From NCBI GenBank assembly GCA_963794995.1, contig CAWCFV010000001.1, positions 1 through 41,809 of the forward strand: 41,809 bases of DNA, in the 5' to 3' direction. This DNA comes from CAWCFV01 sp963794995 (lineage in GTDB: Bacteria > Actinomycetota > Actinomycetes > JACCUZ01). The notes beneath the pieces are model-generated. The model was not told where the DNA came from. It saw only the letters and a program-made list of their open reading frames with translations, and did no database searches. Shown here piece after piece: positions 15,726-23,646 of the stretch. The first letter of the stretch is position 1. Each line of letters begins with the position of its first letter. The position numbers were made by a program, and so were the translations under genes.

Positions 15726-15740
15726 CCTGGGGACCCCAGG
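15726..15740. promoter_or_regulatory. Operator-like palindrome between divergent regulator and EPS genes
   Basis: CCTGGGG-A-CCCCAGG is a perfect 7+1+7 inverted repeat in the 117-nt space between regulator 2 (minus) and a glycosyltransferase (plus). CCCCAGGT recurs as a half-site 42 nt away at 15692-15699. This is a good place for autoregulation and divergent control. No confident -35/-10 was assigned. Confidence 0.45.
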
Positions 15741-15807
15741 TATGGAACTATCGGATGACTGCGGATCGGTCGCAGGTCGGGGTCAGCGCGTCTGGGGGGA
15801 TTGGTCG

Positions 15808-16896
15808 TTGCGTGTCCTGCATGTCCTGACCTCGCCGAACCGGCGCGGCGCCGAGTGGGGCGCTTTCGCGCTGAGCCGGGTGCTGTGCGAGCGCGGTGTG
15901 GACAGCGACATCGTGGCGCTCGCCGGTGGTCGGGGCGGCCCCGAGCTCGCCATCGACGTGCTCGGCAAGCGGTCGCTGGGACCCTCGACCCTGCTGCGGC
16001 TGCGCCGGCGCTGCGCCGGCGTCGACGTGGTGGTGGCGCACGGTTCGCGCACCCTGCCGGCCTCGGCCCTCGCCCTCGCCGCGACCGGGGTGCCGTTCGT
16101 CTACAAGAACATCGGTGACACGGCGCACTGGAGCCACACCCCGCTGCGCCGGGTCCGGGTGCGCGCTGCGCTCCGGCGCGCGGCCGCCGTCGTGGCCCTG
16201 ACGGACACGGCCAACGCGTCGCTGCGACGGTTGCACCGGCTGCCTCAGCACCAGGTCGTCACGATCCCGAGCTGGCGGTCCGGGACCCGGTTCACACCTG
16301 CGACCCCGGACGGCCGCCGGGCGGCGCGGCTGCGCTTCGGTGTCCCCGTCGGGGCCGTGTCGTTCCTGGTGCTCGGCGCTCTCGCGCCGGAGAAGCGTCT
16401 CGACCTCGCGATCGACGCGGTGGCCGCCCTCGACGACGGCTTCCTGCTGCTCGTCGGTGAGGGCCCCGAGCTCGGCCGGCTCGAAGAGCTCGCCGCCGAA
16501 CGGCTCCCCGGCCGGCACGCCTTCGCCGGCGCCGTCGACGAGCCCCAGGTGGCGCTGCACGCCGCCGACGTCCTCCTGCTCACCAGCGAGAGCGAGGGCG
16601 TGCCCGGTGTCCTGATCGAGGCCGGCCTGTCGTGCATCCCCGTCGTCACGTTCGACGTCGGCGGGGCGGCGTCGGTGGTGGTCCACGGCGAGACCGGATT
16701 CGTCGTCCCGCAGGGCGACGTCGCGGCCATGACCGTCGCGGCGCAGCGTGCCGTCGCCGGGGCGGCGACCCTCGGGCAGCGCGCCCGGCAGGTGTGCCTG
16801 TCCCGCTACGACATCGAGCAGGTGGTCGAGGTGTGGCTCGACCTGCTGACCCGCACCGCGGGCCGCCAGGCCGTCGGGGAGCGGGCCGGCCGGTGA
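15808..16896 (+). CDS. GT4 family glycosyltransferase
   Basis: The TTG start at 15808 gives LRVLHVLTSPNRRGAEW, the usual GT-B opening, with GGGGGGA 7 nt upstream; the open frame extends further up without a better site. About 362 residues. The C-terminal donor-binding domain shows LGALAPEKRLDLAIDAV, LLVGEGPEL, and the ExxxE-type SESEGVPGVLIEAG with GxPVVT-like IPVVTFDVGG. It transfers a sugar from a nucleotide donor to the lipid-linked EPS unit on the cytoplasmic face. The stop overlaps the next gene (GTGA). Sugar specificity cannot be read from the sequence. Confidence 0.85.
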   Translation: MRVLHVLTSPNRRGAEWGAFALSRVLCERGVDSDIVALAGGRGGPELAIDVLGKRSLGPSTLLRLRRRCAGVDVVVAHGSRTLPASALALAATGVPFVYKNIGDTAHWSHTPLRRVRVRAALRRAAAVVALTDTANASLRRLHRLPQHQVVTIPSWRSGTRFTPATPDGRRAARLRFGVPVGAVSFLVLGALAPEKRLDLAIDAVAALDDGFLLLVGEGPELGRLEELAAERLPGRHAFAGAVDEPQVALHAADVLLLTSESEGVPGVLIEAGLSCIPVVTFDVGGAASVVVHGETGFVVPQGDVAAMTVAAQRAVAGAATLGQRARQVCLSRYDIEQVVEVWLDLLTRTAGRQAVGERAGR

Positions 16897-17684
16897 ACCG
16901 CAGGCGGGTGAAGTCGCTCCTGGCCGCCACCGCCCGGGACACGCCGGCGCAGGGAGCGACCCTGCTGATCTACCACCGGGTGGGCGGCGGCTCCCCGGAC
17001 GAGCGCGACCTGCCGACCGACGCCTTCGCCGCCCAGGTCGACGTGCTGGCCGCGCACCGGGTGGTCGCGCTCGACGCCGCGCTCGACATGCTGGACTCGG
17101 GCGATGCCCGGCCGTCGGTCGTGCTGACCTTCGACGACGGCTTCCGCGACGTGCACGAGCACGCCTGGCCGCTGCTGCGCGAGCGCCGGCTGCCGTTCAC
17201 CCTCTACCTCTGCGCCGGCCTGGTCGGTGGCGAGATGAGGTGGGACGGCTCGACCGCGAAGGCCGCCGGCGGCCCCGCGCTGTCGTGGGAGCAGCTCGCC
17301 GAGATGGTGGAGTCCGGTCTGTGCACGGTCGGGAACCACACCCACACCCACGCCCGGCCGGAGCGGGTGGACGGGGCCGACCTGGACACCTGCACCGAGA
17401 CCATCGAGCGCCGGCTCGGCGTGACGCCCCAGCACTTCGCCTTCACGTGGGGCGTGCCCGTGCCGCGGCTGGAGCCCGAGCTGCGCCGTCGCTTCCGCAG
17501 CTCGGCCACCGGGCTGCTCGGACGCAACCTGCCCGGCGTCGACCCTCACGCGTTGCGGCGGGTGCCGGTGCGGGGATCCGACCCGCTGTCCTTCTTCGAG
17601 GCCAAGCTCACCGGTCGCCTCGGCCCCGAGCGGGCGTACGGGCGGCTGGTCTCGACCGCGAAGCGGCTCGGCGCCCGTGCCTGA
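16893..17684 (+). CDS. Polysaccharide deacetylase (NodB domain) 1
   Basis: 263 residues from GTG 16893, overlapping the glycosyltransferase stop. NodB motif 1 is TFDDGFRD (aspartate base and metal aspartate) and motif 2 is NHTHTHAR (metal histidines). A YHRVGGG opening stretch is typical for the family. No signal peptide is seen, so it may act on lipid-linked intermediates in the cytoplasm or be exported by an unrecognised route. It removes N- or O-acetyl groups from sugars (family knowledge). The stop overlaps the next glycosyltransferase by 8 nt. Confidence 0.8.
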   Translation: MNRRRVKSLLAATARDTPAQGATLLIYHRVGGGSPDERDLPTDAFAAQVDVLAAHRVVALDAALDMLDSGDARPSVVLTFDDGFRDVHEHAWPLLRERRLPFTLYLCAGLVGGEMRWDGSTAKAAGGPALSWEQLAEMVESGLCTVGNHTHTHARPERVDGADLDTCTETIERRLGVTPQHFAFTWGVPVPRLEPELRRRFRSSATGLLGRNLPGVDPHALRRVPVRGSDPLSFFEAKLTGRLGPERAYGRLVSTAKRLGARA

Positions 17685-18883
17685 GCCGGTCCGGGCGGGC
17701 GACCGTGTCGCGGCGGTGACGGTCGGTGGCCGCCCGCTGCGCGTCGCGCACCTCACCACCGTGGACATGAGCCTCGCGCTGCTGCTCGGCACCGAGCTCG
17801 GCCAGGACGTCGAGTGGGGCCTCGAGACCTGCGCGTCGAGCGCACCCGGGCCCTACGTCGACGCGGTGAGCGCGCTCGGCGTCACCCACCTCCCGCTGCC
17901 CGGGCTCACCCGGGCCTGGGACGTGCGCAGTGACGCGCGGGCGGTCGGCGAGCTCTGGCGCGCCCTGCGGCGGCTGCGGCCGGACGTGCTGCACACCCAC
18001 AACCCCAAGACCGGGGTGCTCGGTCGGGTCCTCGGCCGCCTGGCCGGCGTCCCCGTCGTGGTCAACACCTGCCACGGCCTGTGGGCCTCGCCCGAGGACG
18101 GCCGCCGGAAGCGGCTGGTGGTCCTCGGCGTCGAGGCGGTGGCGGCGCAGTTCTCCCACGCCGAGCTGTACCAGAACGACGAGGACCGCCGGGCGCTGAG
18201 CCGGGCCGTGCGCCGCCGCCGGGCGAGGACCGTCGGCAACGGCGTCGACCTGCAGCGCTTCCGCCCCCGGCCGGACGACCGCGCCCGGGTCCGCGCCGAG
18301 CTCGGCGTCGCCGACGGCACCGTGCTGGTCGGCGGGGTGGGGCGGCTGGTGGCGGAGAAGGGGTTGCGCGAGTACGCCGTCGCCGCGCGGGCGCTGGCCG
18401 GCGAGGCGGCCTTCGTCTGGGTCGGGCCGCAGGACCCCGACAAGGGCGACGCCGTCACCGGCGCCCTCGAGGGGGTGCGGCTGCTCGGCGGCTGGTCCGA
18501 CATGCCGGCGCTCTACTCCGCGCTGGACGTCTTCGTCCTGCCCAGCTACCGCGAGGGCTTCTCGCGCTCGGCGATGGAGGCGGCCGCCTGCGGGGTGGCG
18601 ATGGTCCTCACCGACATCCGCGGCTGCCGGGAGGTCGGTACCCACGGGACCCACCTCCTGCTCGTCCCGGCACGCGACGCGGCGGCGCTGACCGAGGCGG
18701 TGGCCCGGCTGGTGCGTGACCCGGACCTGCGCGACGCGCCTCGGCGCGCAGGCGCGGCAGCGTGCGCTGGCGGAGTTCGACCAGCGCCGGGTCGCGCGCC
18801 TGTCGCTCGACACCTACCTGGCCGTCGCGGCGCGGAAGGGACTCGCCTGGCGCACGGGTGACGGCGGGGGCGGTCCCGGGTGA
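17677..18883 (+). CDS. GT4 family glycosyltransferase (frameshifted near the end)
   Basis: About 400 residues from GTG 17677. RVAHLTTVDMSL opening, DVLHTHNPKTGVLGR, NTCHGLW, NGVDLQRFRP, VGRLVAEKGLREY, and donor-site SYREGFSRSAMEAAACG. This subset (HTHNPK, CHGLW) resembles glycosyltransferases that act early on undecaprenyl-linked sugars (pattern judgement). One extra base near 18738 moves the last 45 residues (LGAQARQRALAEFDQRR) to another frame. Its stop overlaps the priming transferase start as GTGA. Confidence 0.85.
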
Positions 18884-19485
18884 GGCGGGCTGTCGACGTC
18901 GTGGTGTCGGCCGTCGGCCTGGCCGTCGGCTCGCCGCTGCTGGCCGCCATCGCGGTGGCGGTGCGGCTGACGATGGGCCGGCCGGTGCTCTTCCGGCAGC
19001 TGCGCACCGGTCTCGACGGCGTGGAGTTCCACATCGTGAAGTTCCGCACGATGCGGCCGGAGACCTTCCCGGGGGAGCCCGACGCGCAGCGGCTCGGCCG
19101 GGTCGGCCGGGCGCTGCGCACGACCAGCCTCGACGAGCTGCCCCAGCTCTGCAACATCCTGCGCGGGGACATGAGCCTGATCGGCCCACGGCCGACGCTG
19201 CCGGAGCAGGTCGTGCACTACTCGCCGCGGCAGCGCGGCCGGCTGGCGGTGCGTCCCGGCGTCACCGGCTGGGCCCAGGTCGTCGGGCGCAACTCGCTGT
19301 CGTGGCCGGAGCGGATCGAGCTCGACCTCTGGTACATCGAGCACCGGTCGCTGCGCCTGGACCTGCGCATCCTCGCCCGCACGGTCCGGGCCCTGGTCCG
19401 GCCGCAGGGTGTGACGGGCGAGGGCGGGGTCAACCCGGGCTTCCCGGTGCCGAACGCACCGGGGGACGACTCGCCGTCGGGGTGA
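18880..19485 (+). CDS. Priming sugar phosphotransferase (bacterial sugar transferase family)
   Basis: 201 residues, the short PglC-like form with one N-terminal membrane or re-entrant helix (about 5-30). Conserved signature in order: FHIVKFRTM, SLDELPQLCNILRGDMSLIGPRP, RPGVTGWAQVVGRN, and a final ELDLWYIEHRSLRLDLRI. It transfers a sugar-1-phosphate to undecaprenyl phosphate and so starts each EPS repeat unit. GTG start coupled to the glycosyltransferase before it. Its 3' end overlaps the convergent gene's end by 56 nt. Confidence 0.9.
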   Translation: MRRAVDVVVSAVGLAVGSPLLAAIAVAVRLTMGRPVLFRQLRTGLDGVEFHIVKFRTMRPETFPGEPDAQRLGRVGRALRTTSLDELPQLCNILRGDMSLIGPRPTLPEQVVHYSPRQRGRLAVRPGVTGWAQVVGRNSLSWPERIELDLWYIEHRSLRLDLRILARTVRALVRPQGVTGEGGVNPGFPVPNAPGDDSPSG

Positions 19486-20590
19486 GGTCCCGGTAGGCCC
19501 GCAGCAACCGGTCGTGGGTGGTGCGGATGTCGAACGACACGGCCCGCTCCGCGGCGGCCGCGGCCTGCCGGCGGCGGGCGTCGGGGTCGGACAGGACCCG
19601 CAGGACCGCGTCGGCCAGCTGGTCGGGGCGCCGCGGCTCGACCAGGTAGCCGTGCACGCCGTCCTGGACCGCGTCGGGCACCCCGCCGACCCGGGTCGCG
19701 ACCACCGGCAGGCCCGAGGACATCGCCTCCATCACGGCGATCGGGAAGCCCTCCCAGACCGACGAGAGGGCGAAGAGGTCGCTCGCGGCCAGCAGGTCGA
19801 AGACGTCGTGGCGCTCGCCGAGCACGTGGAACCTCGAGCCGATGCCCAGCTCGCGCACCCGTTGCCGGGTCTCCTCCAGCAGCGGGCCCTGCCCCACGGC
19901 CAGGAAGTGCGCGTCGGGGACCGTGCCGATCACGCTGCTCGCCGCCGTCAGGAGGTCCGGGTAGCGCTTCTGCGGCCGCATGTTCGCCACCGTGATGACG
20001 ACCTGGTCGGTCTCGCTCAGCCCCAGCTCGGCGCGGACCTCGGCGCGGGTGCGCCGCTGGGTCAGCAGCGCGCGGTTGATGCCGTGCACCAGCACCTCGA
20101 CCCGGTCGCGTGCCGACGGGACGACCGAGTCCTTCACCGCCTGCGAGACGGCGAAGGTCGTGTCGTCGAGGGTGTGGGTCAGGCGGTTCAGCAGCCGGGT
20201 CACCCGGCCGTACGCCTGCCAGTGGTTGTGCTCGGTGTAGACCGACGGGACCCGCGGCCGCACCGTCCGGACCAGCCCGCGGACGACCACCGCAAGGGCC
20301 GGGCTGTGCGCATGCACGACGTCGTAGCCGCCCCGCCGGATCTGTCGCCGCAGCCGCAGCGGCCAGAGCAGCCCACCCCGTCGGCCCCGCCCGAGCAGCA
20401 TGGTGCGGACGCCGGCGGCCTCGACCTCGGGGACCAGCTGCTGCTTCCAGCCGAGCAGGTAGGCCACCTCGTACTCGACCTCGGCGGGGTCGGTGACCTG
20501 CGCGAGCGTGACGAGCAGGCGCTCGGCCCCGCCCGGTCCCAGGCCCTTGATGACCCAGAGCACGCGGAGCGGTCGGGAACTCGCCGTCAC
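19430..20590 (-). CDS. GT4 family glycosyltransferase
   Basis: 386 residues from GTG 20590, intact. VLWVIKGLGPGGAERLL is the glycine-rich acceptor loop; DVVHAHSPA, TEHNHWQAYG, VHGINRALL, ANMRPQKRYPDLL and SSVWEGFPIAVMEAMSSGLPVVAT complete the GT-B profile. It stands alone on the minus strand between plus-strand genes. The 3' end overlaps the priming transferase by 56 nt, so read-through transcripts would be antisense to each other. Confidence 0.85.
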   Translation of the reverse strand: MTASSRPLRVLWVIKGLGPGGAERLLVTLAQVTDPAEVEYEVAYLLGWKQQLVPEVEAAGVRTMLLGRGRRGGLLWPLRLRRQIRRGGYDVVHAHSPALAVVVRGLVRTVRPRVPSVYTEHNHWQAYGRVTRLLNRLTHTLDDTTFAVSQAVKDSVVPSARDRVEVLVHGINRALLTQRRTRAEVRAELGLSETDQVVITVANMRPQKRYPDLLTAASSVIGTVPDAHFLAVGQGPLLEETRQRVRELGIGSRFHVLGERHDVFDLLAASDLFALSSVWEGFPIAVMEAMSSGLPVVATRVGGVPDAVQDGVHGYLVEPRRPDQLADAVLRVLSDPDARRRQAAAAAERAVSFDIRTTHDRLLRAYRDLTPTASRPPVRSAPGSPG

Positions 20591-20673
20591 GCGCGCGGGA
20601 CGTGGTAGGGATACACGGCAGGAATGCTGCCAGCGCCGTCGGCGCGTGTCCGGGGAATGGGGGAGGCGGACGG

Positions 20674-21616
20674 GTGACGGTCGAGCTCAGGCGCTCCGGC
20701 GACGACGACCTTCCGGCGGTGCTCGACCTGCTGGCGGTGTCGATGGGCAACCGCGGCCCGGACGACCCGGTGGAGGCCTTCTTCCGCTGGAAGCACCTGG
20801 AGAACCCGTTCGGCCGCAGCCCGGCCTGGGTCGCGGTCGACGGCGACCGCATCGTCGCGTTCCGCACGTTCATGCGGTGGCGCTTCGTGCTCGACGGCGA
20901 GCTCGGTGCCGGCCGTCCGCGCGGTCGACACCGCCACCCACCCCGAGTACCGGGGTCGCGGGCTCTTCCAGGCGCTGACCCTGCAGGCGCTCGACGAGCT
21001 GACGCAGGACGGGGTGGACTTCGTCTTCAACACGCCCAACGACCAGAGCCGGCCCGGGTACCTCAAGATGGGCTGGCAGGTCGTGGGCCGGCTGCCGATC
21101 GCCGCGCGGGTGTCCGGCCCGGTCTCGGCGGTGCGCATGCTGCGGGCCCGGACGCCGGCCCGGCTGTGGTCCGAGCCGTGCACCGCGGGGCAGGCCGTCG
21201 ACGAGGTGGTCGTCGTCGGCGCTCGTGACGGCGGTGACCGGGCGGGCGCCCCGGGCGGGCTGCGTACCGACCGCGACGACGCGTTCCTGCGCTGGCGGTA
21301 CGGCTTCCCTGCCCTGCACTACCGGGCCTGGGCCCCGGACTCCGGCGGCCCCGCGGTGGTCTTCCGGGTCCGCCGGCGCGGCCCGGCCACCGAGCTCGCG
21401 GTCGTGGACTCCTTCGGCCCGGGCTCGCCGCGGGTCGGCAGGCTGCTCCGCCGCGCCTCGGCGGACTACGCGGTGGGCCTGGGACGCACCCGTCCGGCCG
21501 CCTCGGTACCGGTCCCGAACCAGGGTCCCTTGCTCACCTGGAAGGGTCTGGCCCGGAGCGAGATGCCGCCCCTCGGTCGGTGGGACCTGGGACTGGGGGA
21601 CGTGGAGCTGTTCTAG
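20674..21616 (+). CDS. GNAT family N-acetyltransferase 1 (frameshifted)
   Basis: About 313 residues. GTG 20674 has GGGAGG 8 nt upstream. The N-terminal VELRRSGDDDLPAVLDLL and FFRWKHLENPFGRSPAW are followed, after a break near 20908, by VDTATHPEYRGRGLFQAL, which holds the acetyl-CoA-binding R/Q-x-x-G-x-G/A loop (YRGRGL). The second half repeats a GNAT-like fold (DDAFLRWRYGFPALHYRAW). It is paralogous to the protein at 32569-33492, sharing F/WFRWKHxExPxGxSxxW. Probably acetylates an amino-sugar of the EPS (inference from context). Confidence 0.75.
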
Positions 21617-22649
21617 CCGACCGCGCTGGCAGCGCCAGCACGCTGCCCAGCCCGGCGACGAAGGCGGCCAGGGCGACCACCTCGGGGAAGTCGGCGACGT
21701 AGTCGATGGCGGCGTGGGCGCTCAGCGCCACCCAGGCGACCGAGGCCACCAGCGCCGCGGCGGCGTCGCGACGCGCGGCCAGCCGGGCGGTGACGAGCAC
21801 GGCGACCACGGTGAGCGCGAGCAGCGTCACCCCGACGTAGCCGAGCTCGGCAGCGACCTCGAGCCCGAGCGAGTGCGCCGCGGTCGTGTCGGTGTCGGAG
21901 GCGGCCGTGGGGCTGCTGAACGCGAAGGTGCGCGGGCCGGTGCCCCACGCCGGGTGTGTGGTGAGCAGGTTCACCGCGTCGGTCCAGAGCGCCACCCGCC
22001 GGGTGGTGAGCGCCTGCGCGGCCGAGTCCAGCCCGGGCAGCCACGGGCGGGTGGCGAGCAGCACCGTCAGTGCCGGCAGCGCGGCTGCGACCAGGACGAA
22101 GGGGCCGAGCTTGCGGTCCCGGGGGGCTCGGCCGGCGAACCCGACGGCGGCAGCGGCGAGCACGACGAGGCCGGCGCCCAGACCGGCCGCGGACCTGGTC
22201 GGGACGGTGAGCGCGACGGCGCCTGCGCAGCCGAGGAGCCCCACCGCGCGCACGTTCGGCGAGCGGTGCGCCACCGCCATGGCGCAGGCCGCAGCGGCCG
22301 CCACGAGCAGGGCGGCGTTGGCGTTGCCGTAGCCCAAGGGGCCGGCGGTCGGCCGCCCGGAGAAGGCGCCCTGCGTCGTCGCGAACCAGCCGGCCACCGC
22401 GACGGCGACCAGCGGTCCGACCAGCCAGCCCACGCGGTGCAGCACCAGGCCCGCGACGTAGGCCCCGGCGGCGACCCCGCAGGTCTGCACCATGTTCTCC
22501 GGCCGGCCGCCCACGCGGTCGGCGACCAGCAGCGTCCAGCCCGCCAGAAGGGCCGCACCGAGCACCGGCGGCGACTGCCGGAGGAGCACCCCGACCGCGA
22601 GGGTCCCGACGTCTCGCGCCGCGGCGAGTGGCGAGGTCTGGGCGGTCAC
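21534..22649 (-). CDS. O-antigen ligase/polymerase-like membrane protein
   Basis: About ten hydrophobic segments. The central loop GYGNANAALL, then RRVALWTDAVNLLTTHPAWGTGPRTFAF, is the Wzy_C/ligase pattern (R-x-x-x-W...P-x-x-G-x-G), followed by AAHSLGLEVAAELGYVG. The start was set at GTG 22649, just after the epimerase stop; the open frame reaches GTG 22703, which would overlap the epimerase by 50 nt. Neither start has a clear ribosome site. The 3' end overlaps the convergent GNAT gene by 83 nt. It could polymerise repeat units or ligate the finished chain; a second candidate polymerase is at 6151-7534. Confidence 0.7.
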   Translation of the reverse strand: MTAQTSPLAAARDVGTLAVGVLLRQSPPVLGAALLAGWTLLVADRVGGRPENMVQTCGVAAGAYVAGLVLHRVGWLVGPLVAVAVAGWFATTQGAFSGRPTAGPLGYGNANAALLVAAAAACAMAVAHRSPNVRAVGLLGCAGAVALTVPTRSAAGLGAGLVVLAAAAVGFAGRAPRDRKLGPFVLVAAALPALTVLLATRPWLPGLDSAAQALTTRRVALWTDAVNLLTTHPAWGTGPRTFAFSSPTAASDTDTTAAHSLGLEVAAELGYVGVTLLALTVVAVLVTARLAARRDAAAALVASVAWVALSAHAAIDYVADFPEVVALAAFVAGLGSVLALPARSARTAPRPPVPGPTDRGAASRSGPDPSR

Positions 22650-22653
22650 GGCG

Positions 22654-23589
22654 TCACGCGTCGAGGCTGCGGAACCAGTCGACGGTGGCTGCGAGTCCGT
22701 CACGCAGCGGGACGGGGGCCGTGGTCGGGAACAGCGACGTGAGCAGGCTCGAGTCGGCCTGGGAGTCGTGCACGTCGCCGGCCCGCGACTCGGTGTGCTG
22801 CACCGTGACCCCGCGCCCCACCTGCTCCTCGAGGAGCTCGATCAGCGACGAGAGCGAGGTGCGGGTGCCGAAGGCGAGGTTGACCGGGTCCGCCGAGGTC
22901 ACCTTCCGGGTGAGCGCGTCGGTGATGACGTCGCACACCGTCCCGACGTAGGTGAAGTCGCGGGTCTGTGACCCGTCTCCGTGCACGGTCAGCGGCTGCT
23001 CCGCGAGCGCCGCGCTCACGAACGCCGGGATGACCGCGGCGTAGGCGTGGCCGGCCGCCTGCAGCGGCCCGAAGACGTTGAAGAACCGGAAGGCGAGGAC
23101 CGGGATGTCGTAGCAGTAGGCGTGGGACAGGGCGTAGGACTCGGTGGCGAGCTTGCTCACGGCGTAGGGGCTGAGCGGGGCCGTGCGCATCGACTCGCGC
23201 TTGGGCAGCTCGCGGTTGGCGCCGTAGACGGAGGACGACGACGCGACGACGACGTGCGGGCCGCCGGCGCGGCGGACCGCCTCCATCACCTGCAGGGTCC
23301 CGGTGGCGTTCGCGTGGTGGCTGGTGAGCGGGTCGGCGACCGAGCGCGGCACCGAGGGCACCGCCGCGAGGTGCACGACGGCGTCGGCCCCGTGGATGGC
23401 CCCGTCCAGCAGGTCGGCGTCGAGGATCGAGCCGACCCGGAGGTCGACCGCCAGGCCGTCGAGGTTCGCCGGGTCGCCCGAGGACAGGTCGTCGACTGCG
23501 ACGACCTCGTCCACGCTGTCCGACCGCAGCAGGTGGCCGACGAGGTTGGCTCCGATGAAGCCGGCCCCGCCCGTCACGACAACCTTCAC
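22654..23589 (-). CDS. NAD-dependent UDP-sugar 4-epimerase
   Basis: 311 residues, intact. Extended SDR: VTGGAGFIGANLV (NAD loop), HLAAVPSVPRS, SSSSVYGA, and the catalytic pair in SPYAVSKLATE (YxxxK), then FRFFNVFGP. The sequence resembles UDP-GlcNAc/UDP-Glc 4-epimerases of the WbpP/GalE group; C4 inversion gives UDP-GalNAc or UDP-Gal for the EPS. ATG 23589 lies 58 nt from the secreted beta-helix gene. Exact substrate undecided. Confidence 0.85.
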   Translation of the reverse strand: MKVVVTGGAGFIGANLVGHLLRSDSVDEVVAVDDLSSGDPANLDGLAVDLRVGSILDADLLDGAIHGADAVVHLAAVPSVPRSVADPLTSHHANATGTLQVMEAVRRAGGPHVVVASSSSVYGANRELPKRESMRTAPLSPYAVSKLATESYALSHAYCYDIPVLAFRFFNVFGPLQAAGHAYAAVIPAFVSAALAEQPLTVHGDGSQTRDFTYVGTVCDVITDALTRKVTSADPVNLAFGTRTSLSSLIELLEEQVGRGVTVQHTESRAGDVHDSQADSSLLTSLFPTTAPVPLRDGLAATVDWFRSLDA

Positions 23590-23646
23590 CGACGCCCCCT
23601 TCGTGCAGATGTCCTGGACGCAGGGGATTGTGCCAGTGCGGCGGTG

